Shown here: positions 6,761 to 13,389 of the stretch, in pieces | Position numbering within the stretch: position 1 is the stretch's first letter | Layout of the letters: each line of letters begins with the position of its first letter | Source: Elusimicrobia bacterium UBA6262 | Lineage (GTDB): Bacteria; CAYTYR01; UBA6262 | Assembly: GCA_002441095.1 (NCBI GenBank) | Contig: DJVG01000053.1 | Coordinates: forward strand, 1-14,799 | Reading direction: 5' to 3' | DNA length: 14,799 nucleotides | Made by a program: the position numbers and the translations under genes | The notes under the pieces: generated by a model | Told to the model about the DNA's origin: nothing | Seen by the model: the letters and a program-made list of their open reading frames with translations, nothing else | Databases searched by the model: none

Positions 6761-6796
6761 GATTACGCGGATTTCTCAAAACAATCACGCGGATTT
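6761..6796. repeat. GATTACrCrGATT-type spacer repeat, two copies
   Basis: ACGCGGATTT occurs at 6765-6774 and again at 6787-6796, 22 bp apart, within the 79-bp spacer between the two zinc-knuckle genes. With their left flanks they read GATTACGCGGATTT and AATCACGCGGATTT. A related word, GATTACACAGATTA, occurs at 11208-11221 in another spacer. This looks like a dispersed intergenic repeat family. Confidence 0.5.
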
Positions 6797-6817
6797 AATA
6801 CAACTGAAACATTAGAT

Positions 6818-7027
6818 CTACTTCTTACCTAGAGGTTTGTGGCATTTGGGACATTTGAGTGATGAGACCCGAAATCCCGGCTTTAATGGCACTTCAGTCT
6901 GGCAGGCAGAGCAGATGCCGGCGATATTTACTCCTTTGGGATTTATCTTCACATCATCAGTGACTTTAGGAGCACCTTGCTCATACATTTTGACTGCTTT
7001 TACCGGGTTTTGTCCATTTCTCTGCAT
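6818..7027 (-). CDS. Small zinc-ribbon protein, 69 aa
   Basis: A 69-residue soluble protein with C39-S-A-C42, sixteen residues, and C59-P-K-C62-H. The stretch after the first knuckle is E-V-P-L-K-P, almost the same as the E-V-P-F-K-P of the neighbouring CxxC-x17-CxxC protein, so the two knuckles are probably related. One CxxCH is present, but with no signal peptide and a second CxxC it is more likely a zinc ribbon than a haem site. The first 35 residues (A-V-K-M-Y-E-Q-G, then V-K-I-N-P-K-G-V-N-I) are unrecognised. A GGAGGG precedes the ATG at 7027 by about 10 nt. It lies 39 nt downstream of the small pseudopilin gene. Function unknown. Confidence 0.75.
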   Translation of the reverse strand: MQRNGQNPVKAVKMYEQGAPKVTDDVKINPKGVNIAGICSACQTEVPLKPGFRVSSLKCPKCHKPLGKK

Positions 7028-7066
7028 TTCTTGTTTTCCCTCCAGATTATAGTGATAGATATTTTG

Positions 7067-7291
7067 TTATTGATTACTGTTTCCATACTGACGCTCGGAG
7101 GCGTTTATCTTTCTGTTGAGATTGTCCACTTTCTCCTGGGCTCTTTGCGCTACGCCCTGTGAAACTGCGGATTCTTTAGTGCTCTGGACAGTTTCCTTCC
7201 ATACGAATTTCACGTAAAGATAGGTCAATAACATCAGGATGATCAGCGCGACCATCATTTCCAACAAGGCCATACCTTTGTTTCTACTCAT
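7067..7291 (-). CDS. Very short pseudopilin-like protein, 74 aa
   Basis: The N-terminus MSRNKG followed by MALLEMMVALIIL is a prepilin signal: Gly6 at -1, Met7 at +1, Glu11 at +5, then a hydrophobic helix to about residue 30. Only 44 residues follow, mostly charged and Gln-rich (K-E-S-A-V-S-Q-G-V-A-Q-R-A-Q-E-K-V-D-N-L-N-R-K), predicted as a continuous alpha-helix or coiled coil with no beta domain. It could therefore be a stalk-like minor pilin with no globular head. GAGGA lies close before the ATG, and the upstream membrane-anchored gene ends 12 nt away. It is unlinked to the pilin operon at 1-5318, so it may serve a second filament or act as a membrane scaffold. Prepilin recognition is secure; role unknown. 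Confidence 0.75.
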   Translation of the reverse strand: MSRNKGMALLEMMVALIILMLLTYLYVKFVWKETVQSTKESAVSQGVAQRAQEKVDNLNRKINASERQYGNSNQ

Positions 7292-7303
7292 ATATTCCTC
7301 TGC

Positions 7304-7873
7304 TTAGTAATTTGACCGGTTCTTGTTTCGTTTTATAATAACTATAATATAAATTATGGTGATAGCTATGACCAGGATAGCAAAGATAATTGCTAATAAT
7401 GATATCGGTGATTTAGAAGGTGCAGGTACGGCTAAGGATACTGTTTCCGTGCTTACCGGCACATTGGCTGGTGTCGCTGTATCTACAGCTACTACCGTTG
7501 CGGCCACAGGTGGCACGGCTTTTACGGGCCGGGCTTGTTTCGGAGCCGGCGCTGCCGGTTTCTGCACCTTTTTAGGTGCTGGCTTGGGAGTGACTGTTGC
7601 TGGTTTTATAGCAGTTTTAGCAGCTGTTTTTTTAACTGCAACCGGGGCTGATAGCTTGCGCCCGTTAATAGTGTCAATTTCAGCAGGAGTAAAGGTTATC
7701 ACCCCATAATTGGTGATAACTTTTATTTCATTTTTGGTCCGCTCGGCTATGGTACCATCAAGTGTCCGTCCGTTTTTCAGCTTAATGGTCGCGGCCAGAG
7801 CGGAAACACTGATGATAAGTAATAACGCCACAGTGATAACTACAGCTAATTTCTTTGCCTTTGCGTTCATCAC
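7304..7873 (-). CDS. Membrane-anchored protein with Pro/Ala/Lys linker, 189 aa
   Basis: Residues 1-28 are a signal peptide ending near S-A-L-A-A. Residues 29-71 are a small beta-rich module with L-K-N-G-R-T-L-D-G-T-I and I-T-F-T-P-A-E-I-D-T-I, a pattern common in secreted proteins of unknown function and perhaps SH3-like. Residues 75-155 are a disordered Pro/Ala/Lys/Val linker. Residues 157-180 are a C-terminal transmembrane helix followed by a basic tail, so the module would sit outside the inner membrane on a flexible tether. Linkers of this sort often span or contact peptidoglycan. The start is uncertain: GTG at 7873 is 8 nt after AGGAG and ATG at 7870 is 11 nt after it. It heads a tight group with the pseudopilin and zinc-knuckle genes, 92 bp after the OmpA-type gene. 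Confidence 0.7.
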   Translation of the reverse strand: MMNAKAKKLAVVITVALLLIISVSALAATIKLKNGRTLDGTIAERTKNEIKVITNYGVITFTPAEIDTINGRKLSAPVAVKKTAAKTAIKPATVTPKPAPKKVQKPAAPAPKQARPVKAVPPVAATVVAVDTATPANVPVSTETVSLAVPAPSKSPISLLAIIFAILVIAITIIYIIVIIKRNKNRSNY

Positions 7874-7909
7874 TAAAGTATCTCCTTATAGCTTTTGCCG
7901 GGCTTTACA

Positions 7910-7944
7910 GGGGCACAATACTCATGGTTATCGTATTGTGCCCC
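7910..7944 (-). other. Perfect 12-bp inverted repeat (hairpin) between genes
   Basis: GGGGCACAATAC (7910-7921) and GTATTGTGCCCC (7933-7944) are exact reverse complements around an 11-nt loop. It lies between the OmpA-type gene and the membrane-anchored gene. No T-run follows on either strand, so it is not a classical terminator. It may be an attenuator, an mRNA-stabilising hairpin or a protein-binding palindrome. Confidence 0.6.
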
Positions 7945-7965
7945 CGCATTAGCAGAACTATTTTA

Positions 7966-8598
7966 CTACTTTATTTTCGATTCATCTATGCTGATCTGCA
8001 GCTCTACGCGACGGTTTCTGGCGCGTCCTTCTGCTGTATCATTAGTCGCTACCGGCTTGGCTTCGCCCATACCAACTGCTTCGATCGAAGAGGCCGGGAC
8101 GCCACGGTCGATCATGGCCAGGCGTACCGCCTGGGCTCTCTGCATGGACAGGGTCTGGTTATAGGCATCAGAGCCAATGCTGTCAGTGTGACCGATCACG
8201 ATCACCATGTCTTCGGGATACTTTTTGAGAATATCGGCTATCTGGTTCACGCTGTCATAGGCTACTGGTTTCAGGACAGCTTTACCAGAATCGAACAGGA
8301 TGTTATCCTTGAGCGTGGTGACGATGCCATTTTCGGTCCGCTGTGTTTCGGCGATTGCTTCCAATTCTTTGGCCTGTTTGTCCAGTCGATTGCCAATGGT
8401 GCCGCCCAGGAGTGCGCCAGCTGCTGCACCGATAACAGCGCCTTGGCCAGTTTTGCCGGATTGGTGGCCGATCACTGCTCCCGCGATGCCGCCTAATGCT
8501 GCCCCAGTGCCTGCGCCAACAGCAGTGCGTTTACCGGGTGTGGTGCAACCTACGGCAATTAAAGCTAACAAAAGAACTAATACAGTCAATTTCTTCAT
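7966..8598 (-). CDS. OmpA-family lipoprotein with glycine zipper, 210 aa
   Basis: The signal peptide ends in a lipobox, A-V-G-C18, so Cys18 is predicted to be lipidated and the protein anchored in the outer membrane. Residues 27-70 are a Gly/Ala zipper (G-A-G-T-G-A-A-L-G-G, G-G-T-I-G-N), often found in lipoproteins with OmpA domains. Residues 92-205 are an OmpA/Pal-type peptidoglycan-binding domain: N-I-L-F-D-S-G-K-A-V-L, I-G-H-T-D at 135-139, Y-N-Q-T-L-S-M-Q-R-A, and R-A-R-N-R-R-V-E-L. It tethers the outer membrane to peptidoglycan, as in YiaD-like proteins. AAAGGAG stands well placed before the ATG. This is the best evidence in the window for a diderm envelope. Family assignment is firm; the exact orthologue is not claimed. 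Confidence 0.92.
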   Translation of the reverse strand: MKKLTVLVLLLALIAVGCTTPGKRTAVGAGTGAALGGIAGAVIGHQSGKTGQGAVIGAAAGALLGGTIGNRLDKQAKELEAIAETQRTENGIVTTLKDNILFDSGKAVLKPVAYDSVNQIADILKKYPEDMVIVIGHTDSIGSDAYNQTLSMQRAQAVRLAMIDRGVPASSIEAVGMGEAKPVATNDTAEGRARNRRVELQISIDESKIK

Positions 8599-8688
8599 GT
8601 GGATTCTCCTTTTAATTTATATTGCGTCGTGCACAAACAGCTGATATCGCCCCCCTTCACAGATAATTTTGTGTTTATAAGCATAATT

Positions 8689-10332
8689 TTACGGAGTAAA
8701 TTTGATTAAAAATATATCCTTTGCGCCTTTATTGGTAAGGTCATCAAGATTGTTGTCTGTCCAGCCGGAGATATAAATATTTCCTGCTGAATCTGTAATT
8801 ATTCCTGAGCTACTTTCAGAACCCGTAGTGCCAAGCTGTTTGGTCCAGAGCTTAGTCCCAGTGCTATTATATTTGGTTAAGAATATATCACTGGCACCTT
8901 GATTGGTATTGTTGTCAAGATTGCCGACTGTCCAGCCGGTAATATAAGCATTGCCGGCTGCATCTGTGGCTACCCCCAGGCTTTCGTCACTGGCACTTGA
9001 GCCAAGCTGTTCAACCCAGAGTTTGGTGCCATTGCTGTCATACTTGGCTAAAAATGTATCTACTTCTCCCTGGCTGGTATTGTCATCCAGATCATAGTAG
9101 GTCTTCCCGGTGATGTAAACATTGCCTGACGCATCTGTGGCTACTCCTACGCCAACATCAGCAGCAGATGAGCCGAGCTGCCGGGTCCAGACCCTGGTCC
9201 CATTGAAAGTGTACTTGGCTAAAAATATATCACTGTTTCCCCGATTAGAATTGCCGTCCAGATCGCCCCAGGTCTCTCCGGTGATATAAATATTATCTGA
9301 CGAGTCTATGGCTATACCATAGGCCTTGTCCGTAGCCGTTGTGCCAAATTGTTTGGTCCACACCCGGTTACAGCTGGTATTATACTTGGTTATAAATATG
9401 TCATATTCGCCCGCGGCAATGTTGCCGTCCAGGGCTCTTTCCGTAAAACCGGTAATATAGATATCGCCTGATGAATCGGTGACTACACCATTGCTCTCAT
9501 CATAGCTATTGGTGCCAAATTGCGCGGACCAGACCTTAGTACCGTTAGAGTCGTACTTTACTAAAAAGATATCACTGGCGCCCTGGTTAAAGCTGCCTGC
9601 AGGATCGTCAATAACATTGTCAATATTGCCATAGGTATAGCCGGTAATAAATACATTATTTGATTGATCTACAGCTACGCCTAATCCTTTTTCATTATAG
9701 CTTGAGCCAAATTGTTTGGTCCAGAGACTGGAGCCAGTGGCATCGTATTTGGAGATAAATACGTCCTGCAGAGCCTGAGGGGTGTTGCCTTCCAGTCCGC
9801 TTTTGGTATAACCGGTAAAATAAATATTGCCTGCTGAATCTGCAGTCACATCACAGCCTTCATCATCCTGGCTTGTGCCGAGTAATTTTGTCCAGGCTTG
9901 AGCGGCTACAGTTGCCGCCACGGTGATAGTCACGCTTTGCCTGGCGGTCCCTTCCCTGTTGTCGGCTACTGTGCAGGAAATTGTATGTGAGCCGATGGTA
10001 GCTGGGGCAGTCCAGGTGATTTGCGAACCAGAGCCAGAGAATGTACCGGTGGCCGCGCTCCAGATATAGGTCAGCGGGTCATTATCCGGATCAAAAGCCG
10101 TGCAGGTAACGGTGGTAGCCGAATTGATGGTGATACTTGCCGGATTGGCTGTTAATGAGGTAATCCCCGGTACATGATTCGTAGCGTCTTTATTTTCTTT
10201 TTCTATTTTTAACTCACGGACACCGTCTTTAATCGCCGAAGGAAGTCCCAAATGCAGTCCAGCAAAGGAATTTAAACCAAAACAGGAAACTAAGATAGCC
10301 GTAACCAGTAATAAAAATATGTTCTTATTCAT
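8689..10332 (-). CDS. Secreted Ig/PKD-like plus seven-repeat SBBP propeller protein, 547 aa
   Basis: Residues 1-24 are a signal peptide; L-V-S-C17 also fits a lipobox, so lipidation is possible. Residues 54-139 form an Ig/PKD-like domain (P-G-I-T-S-L-T-A, F-D-P-D-N-D-P-L-T-Y-I-W, G-S-H-T-I-S-C-T-V-A-D). Residues 146-547 hold seven SBBP repeats of about 57 residues, each V/L-W-T-K-Q-x-G, then D-x-x-G-N-x-Y-I-T-G and D-I-F-L-x-K-Y. Seven copies fit a closed seven-bladed beta-propeller. SBBP propellers are extracellular and of poorly defined function, perhaps binding. I chose the ATG at 10332 because GGAGG lies 8 nt before it; an upstream TTG (10347) lies in the SD itself. The first 8 bp overlap the end of the upstream beta-barrel-like gene, suggesting coupled translation. 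Confidence 0.88.
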   Translation of the reverse strand: MNKNIFLLLVTAILVSCFGLNSFAGLHLGLPSAIKDGVRELKIEKENKDATNHVPGITSLTANPASITINSATTVTCTAFDPDNDPLTYIWSAATGTFSGSGSQITWTAPATIGSHTISCTVADNREGTARQSVTITVAATVAAQAWTKLLGTSQDDEGCDVTADSAGNIYFTGYTKSGLEGNTPQALQDVFISKYDATGSSLWTKQFGSSYNEKGLGVAVDQSNNVFITGYTYGNIDNVIDDPAGSFNQGASDIFLVKYDSNGTKVWSAQFGTNSYDESNGVVTDSSGDIYITGFTERALDGNIAAGEYDIFITKYNTSCNRVWTKQFGTTATDKAYGIAIDSSDNIYITGETWGDLDGNSNRGNSDIFLAKYTFNGTRVWTRQLGSSAADVGVGVATDASGNVYITGKTYYDLDDNTSQGEVDTFLAKYDSNGTKLWVEQLGSSASDESLGVATDAAGNAYITGWTVGNLDNNTNQGASDIFLTKYNSTGTKLWTKQLGTTGSESSSGIITDSAGNIYISGWTDNNLDDLTNKGAKDIFLIKFTP

Positions 10333-10786
10333 TGGCTTTTCCTCCAAAATGCAGATATAGTCCGATGTTTGCTATAAATTCCAGGTTATGGACCTTGACC
10401 CGGGAGTCGTCGGCATGTTCTAAGGAGATCAGGGTCGGGGCCAGATCAATGAGGAGGGAAAGCCTGTGGTTGAAAAAGTATTCCCCGCCGATAAATAAAG
10501 CCCGTTCATAACCTGTACCTTTAGTATCCAGTACATTAAAGCTGATATAACCAAGCTCTAATCCGGCGAAACCTTGCAGTTTGTCATTATTAAAATAATT
10601 CCAGTAACCACGGCCAGCATATACTTTAATGCCCCTATCGATGACAAACCTGCTCTCGGCAGAGATGACGGGGAAATCATATTTTAACGATACATAAGGA
10701 TAACCCAGCCCAATGCTTAAATTTCCAGCATAACCAATAGAGGTAAAAGTCAGTAGCATTAAGATCACCCAAAATAAATATTTCAT
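10325..10786 (-). CDS. Small secreted beta-rich protein, probable outer-membrane barrel, 153 aa
   Basis: The signal peptide (MKYLFWVILMLLTFTSIGYA) is followed by alternating hydrophobic and polar strands with Gly and Tyr/Phe at the ends (S-I-G-L-G-Y-P-Y-V-S-L-K-Y, G-F-A-G-L-E-L-G-Y-I-S-F, A-L-F-I-G-G-E-Y-F-F, F-I-A-N-I-G-L-Y-L-H-F), as in small 8-stranded outer-membrane beta-barrels. It ends with G-G-K-A-N-E instead of the common terminal Phe. No family recognised. GAGGG precedes the ATG. Its stop overlaps the start of the SBBP-propeller gene, so the two proteins are probably made together; a barrel that anchors or exports the propeller is a reasonable guess, but only a guess. Confidence 0.7.
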   Translation of the reverse strand: MKYLFWVILMLLTFTSIGYAGNLSIGLGYPYVSLKYDFPVISAESRFVIDRGIKVYAGRGYWNYFNNDKLQGFAGLELGYISFNVLDTKGTGYERALFIGGEYFFNHRLSLLIDLAPTLISLEHADDSRVKVHNLEFIANIGLYLHFGGKANE

Positions 10787-10824
10787 CTTATTTTTACCCT
10801 CTTTTTAGTATGACTTGATGACGA

Positions 10825-11166
10825 TCATTCTTGTTTACTGTGTCTATATTTGATCACCTTGACTTTTTCCAGTGTGATCAGTCCTTCGGTGACTGTTTCA
10901 TCAAGGAAAGGCATCAATAGGTCTATTTTTTCCTGCACATCTACCAGCTCGATCACGATCGGCAAGTCGTTGGATAATTGCAATATCTTGGAAGTATGCA
11001 TGCGGCTGTCAGCGCCAAAGCCCATGATGCCGCGCATGACGGTCGCTCCAGCCATATTGAGTTCCCGGGCTTTCAGCACTATTTGTTCGTACAGGGGTTT
11101 GCCCTGGTATTTATCAGACTCTCCAACGAAGATCCTTAAGAGCAGGCCTTCTTCAGGTAGTTTCAT
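10825..11166 (-). CDS. DUF190 family protein, 113 aa
   Basis: The whole length matches DUF190: L-L-R-I-F-V-G-E-S-D-K-Y near the start, then L-Y-E-Q-I-V-L-K-A-R-E, the signature R-G-I-M-G-F-G-A-D-S-R-M-H-T, and P-I-V-I-E-L-V-D with an E-K-I-D-L-L-M-P-F-L motif. These small cytosolic proteins have a ferredoxin-like, PII/CutA-like fold and are very often encoded beside crcB, as here (68 bp away). Their function is not firmly established; a regulatory role in fluoride or ion homeostasis is suggested by gene context only. AAGGAG lies 6-7 nt before the ATG. Confidence 0.9.
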   Translation of the reverse strand: MKLPEEGLLLRIFVGESDKYQGKPLYEQIVLKARELNMAGATVMRGIMGFGADSRMHTSKILQLSNDLPIVIELVDVQEKIDLLMPFLDETVTEGLITLEKVKVIKYRHSKQE

Positions 11167-11189
11167 GGAAGGACTCCTTTTTAAAAACT

Positions 11190-11202
11190 CCGCCTGAGGC
11201 GG
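11190..11202 (-). terminator. Short GC-rich hairpin with T-run after crcB
   Basis: CCGCC and GGCGG around a 3-nt loop form a hairpin that, on the minus strand, is followed by AGTTTTTA. It lies between the crcB stop and the DUF190 start and has the layout of a weak intrinsic terminator. However, the DUF190 SD follows at once, so it may only attenuate. The CCGCCTGAGGCGG word is also common in intergenic repeats. Confidence 0.35.
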
Positions 11203-11207
11203 ACAGG

Positions 11208-11221
11208 GATTACACAGATTA
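11208..11221. repeat. GATTACrCrGATT-type spacer repeat, third copy
   Basis: GATTACACAGATTA resembles the two copies near 6761-6796 (GATTACGCGGATTT and AATCACGCGGATTT). It sits in the short spacer between crcB and the DUF190 gene, next to the GC-rich hairpin. Presence in two unrelated spacers points to a dispersed intergenic repeat. Confidence 0.4.
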
Positions 11222-11234
11222 GAACAAAGATATC

Positions 11235-11621
11235 TTATTTCAGCAGGAGTGACAGTATTTGTTTGGATATAACTACTCCGGCCACGACCAGCACCAGGCC
11301 TAGTAGATTGGCAGTGATGATGTTGACCAGGGCGTATCCAGTTTCTCCGGCGCGAAAAAGGTGAATAGTTTCCAAAGCATAGCTGGAAAAAGTAGTAAAC
11401 CCGCCCAGGATACCCACTAAAACAAAAACCCGCAGGTCAGGAGCTATCGAAATACGCTCAGAGAGCTCCCATAAAATACCGATGATAAATGAGCCGAGCA
11501 GGTTTACCCACAAGGTACCCCAGGGAAATACTCCCGCCGCCTGTTTATGGGTCCAGTCAGTCATCAGGTAGCGTAATCCAGATCCTATGCCCCCGCCGAT
11601 GATAGCATATAATAAAGGCAA
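11235..11621 (-). CDS. crcB: CrcB/Fluc fluoride channel, 128 aa
   Basis: Four hydrophobic helices and the family signatures are present: G-G-G-I-G-S-G-L-R-Y at 9-18, W-G-T-L-W-V-N40-L-L-G-S-F in helix 2, and G-G-F75-T-T-F78-S-S-Y-A-L-E84 in helix 3, which carries the Phe-box residues that line the fluoride pore. Fluc channels are dual-topology dimers in the inner membrane that export fluoride. Length is normal. The start is a TTG at 11621, placed 7 nt after AGGAG; an ATG at 11625 is out of frame and too near the SD. The stop of the upstream two-CW gene lies inside this SD, so translation is probably coupled. The DUF190 gene follows. I saw no obvious fluoride riboswitch. Confidence 0.93.
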   Translation of the reverse strand: MPLLYAIIGGGIGSGLRYLMTDWTHKQAAGVFPWGTLWVNLLGSFIIGILWELSERISIAPDLRVFVLVGILGGFTTFSSYALETIHLFRAGETGYALVNIITANLLGLVLVVAGVVISKQILSLLLK

Positions 11622-11631
11622 GCATATTCTC

Positions 11632-11931
11632 CTATCTCAAATATTGGTGCAGTTCGCTGGTTTTTATAAGATTGATGCCTTCCTCATGCTTAACCAGCAT
11701 ATAAAAACTGCATTCAAAACAATTATTATTCATTTGCGCAAAAAAACCTGTGGATTCTCCCACACACAATGTACCGGCTACTGCCCAGCAGGCCCGGCCG
11801 CCATTCTTGCCGTCGTGCACGCCATTTAATCTCGTTTCAGAATAAGCCGGGCAAGTTCCTTTTTCACTTTCACGGCAACCGCCGTATTCCCTGCCGCACT
11901 GCATGAATTCCCAGCAATTAAGCCTGGTCAT
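11632..11931 (-). CDS. Two-CW domain Cys-rich protein, 99 aa
   Basis: The protein begins M-T-R-L-N-C6-W-E-F-M-Q-C12-G-R-E and repeats a C-W pair at 48-49 (G-K-N-G-G-R-A-C-W-A-V-A-G-T-L-C56). Other Cys are at 19, 27, 71 and 74, eight in all, arranged like metal or Fe-S ligands. This fits the two-CW domain family, small proteins of unknown biochemistry often found in anaerobes. No signal peptide is present, so it is cytosolic. GGGAG precedes the ATG by about 10 nt, and crcB follows directly with its SD overlapping this stop codon. A sensor or redox role is conceivable from the Cys content but unproved. Confidence 0.8.
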   Translation of the reverse strand: MTRLNCWEFMQCGREYGGCRESEKGTCPAYSETRLNGVHDGKNGGRACWAVAGTLCVGESTGFFAQMNNNCFECSFYMLVKHEEGINLIKTSELHQYLR

Positions 11932-11980
11932 ATCAGATCATCTCCCTCTGACTTAAAATGAGGGATGTTACATAATGATT

Positions 11981-13384
11981 TTAACCTTTCGGTTCACTGC
12001 CGGACCAGCAATAGAGACACAATTGCTTACGCGGCAAGCCGATGGCTTTGACCATGTCTTCGATGGTCTGGTACCGCAAGGTGGTCACTTCTATGTCCCG
12101 GGCGATCCATTCCACCATCTTTTTATATTTTTTGGAATCAGGATTTATATAATCAGAAACATCTTCAATATCCCGGCCTTCCAGCGCTTTAATGGCACGC
12201 CTGGCTACCAGCTCGTTGATACTGCGGGTGGAAAGACAAAATTTGCAGGGATACATGAGCGGCGGGCAAGCCGGACGAACATGTACTTCCTTGGCGCCGC
12301 AGTCCCACAACTTGTTGACGGTATAATTCTTCAGCTGGGTACCGCGCACGATGGAATCCTCACAGACAACGATACGGTTTCCTTTGATGATCTCTTTGAT
12401 CGGGACCAATTTCATCCTGGCGATCAGATCCCTGGTCTCCTGGGAAGGCGGAGTATAACTGCGGCCATAGCCGGGAGTGTACTTCACCAGCGGCCGGCGG
12501 AAAGGCTTGCCTGATTCCATGGCGTAACCCAAAGCATGAGCCAGGCCGGAATCAGGGACGCCAGTGACTACATCCACTTCTATATCCTTATCCCTTTTAG
12601 CCAGTGCCCGGCCGCAGCGCTCGCGGACCACCTCCACATTGATATGTTCATAGTCAGAAGCCGGGAAGCCGGTGTAGATCCAGAGGAAGGAACAGATCTG
12701 GTTGTTTTTACGGCCTGGCTTTTTAGCAACCAATCCTTTGTCGGTGATGAGCGTGATCTCGCCAGGCTGGAGAAATTTGATGGTTTCAAAACCCAGGTTG
12801 GGGAACGCGTGGTTTTCAGCGGTGACTGCCCAGGTGCCGTCATTTTTGCCGATCACCAGCGGGGTGTAGCCGCGGCGGTCGCGGGCAGCGTAAATACCGT
12901 CTTTATTGAGCAGCAGCAAAGAACAGGACCCGTCTATCTGGTCGAACATATTTTCTATGCCGTCAATAATATCCTTCCCGGTGATGATCATTTTAGCGAT
13001 CAGTTCGGTCACATTCACGCCGTCTTTGCCGGCTTCGCTGAACGAGTACCCTTTTGCAAATAGTTTTTTAGTCAGCTGTTCTTTGTTCTCGATCAAGCCT
13101 GAAGTGACCAGGCAGAATGGGCCAAAACGGGAATTGATATACATCGGTTGTTCATTAGAGTCGCTGATCACACCGATGCCTTTATTCCCCTGCATGTGAC
13201 GGTAATCTTCGTAGAATTTTGATTTGAACTGGGTCTGGCTGATATTGTGGATCTGCCGGGTGAAGTTTTGGCCAAGCACAGCCATGCCGCCGAACTCAGT
13301 GCCCAGATGGGAATGGTAATCAGTGCCGTAGAACAAGGTCTGGACACAATCATTTTTTGAGACAACTCCAAAGATTCCGCTCAT
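11981..13384 (-). CDS. PurF-like amidophosphoribosyltransferase paralogue, glutaminase Cys missing
   Basis: From ATG 13384 (AAAGGAG 8 nt before) the protein has 467 residues. Residues 2-220 are a class II glutamine amidotransferase fold, but the nucleophile Cys that normally follows the initiator Met is Ser2 (M-S-G-I-F-G-V), the usual R-Y-x-T motif is absent near 72-80, and the H-N-G-N loop reads T-S-G-L at 94-97. Glutamine hydrolysis is therefore probably lost. Residues 230-450 are the phosphoribosyltransferase: V-T-G-V-P-D-S-G and the PRPP loop E-D-S-I-V-R-G-T (342-349). Cys231, Cys380, Cys456 and Cys459 match the positions of the four Fe-S ligands of Bacillus-type PurF. It may use ammonia or have another role. 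Similar Cys-less paralogues with the Y-H-S-H-L-G-T motif exist in other anaerobes. Encoded 28 bp after an EFR1 protein. Confidence 0.85.
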   Translation of the reverse strand: MSGIFGVVSKNDCVQTLFYGTDYHSHLGTEFGGMAVLGQNFTRQIHNISQTQFKSKFYEDYRHMQGNKGIGVISDSNEQPMYINSRFGPFCLVTSGLIENKEQLTKKLFAKGYSFSEAGKDGVNVTELIAKMIITGKDIIDGIENMFDQIDGSCSLLLLNKDGIYAARDRRGYTPLVIGKNDGTWAVTAENHAFPNLGFETIKFLQPGEITLITDKGLVAKKPGRKNNQICSFLWIYTGFPASDYEHINVEVVRERCGRALAKRDKDIEVDVVTGVPDSGLAHALGYAMESGKPFRRPLVKYTPGYGRSYTPPSQETRDLIARMKLVPIKEIIKGNRIVVCEDSIVRGTQLKNYTVNKLWDCGAKEVHVRPACPPLMYPCKFCLSTRSINELVARRAIKALEGRDIEDVSDYINPDSKKYKKMVEWIARDIEVTTLRYQTIEDMVKAIGLPRKQLCLYCWSGSEPKG

Positions 13385-13389
13385 TTCGT

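Noticed and set aside
7356..8496. Plus-strand frames opposite the linker protein and OmpA-type gene
   Set aside because: Their Ala/Thr-rich translations mirror the Pro/Ala linker and Gly zipper of the real minus-strand genes.
11944..11964. CCCTC/GAGGG hairpin that could hide the SD of the two-CW gene
   Set aside because: Only a 5-bp stem with an 11-nt loop and no further support; likely chance in a purine-rich SD region.
11622..11980. Fluoride riboswitch before crcB
   Set aside because: crcB follows the two-CW gene without spacer, and I could not see the conserved riboswitch motif in the upstream 49-bp gap.
11975..13063. Two long plus-strand frames opposite the PurF-like gene
   Set aside because: They are antisense to a well-supported conserved gene and show no family motifs or SD.
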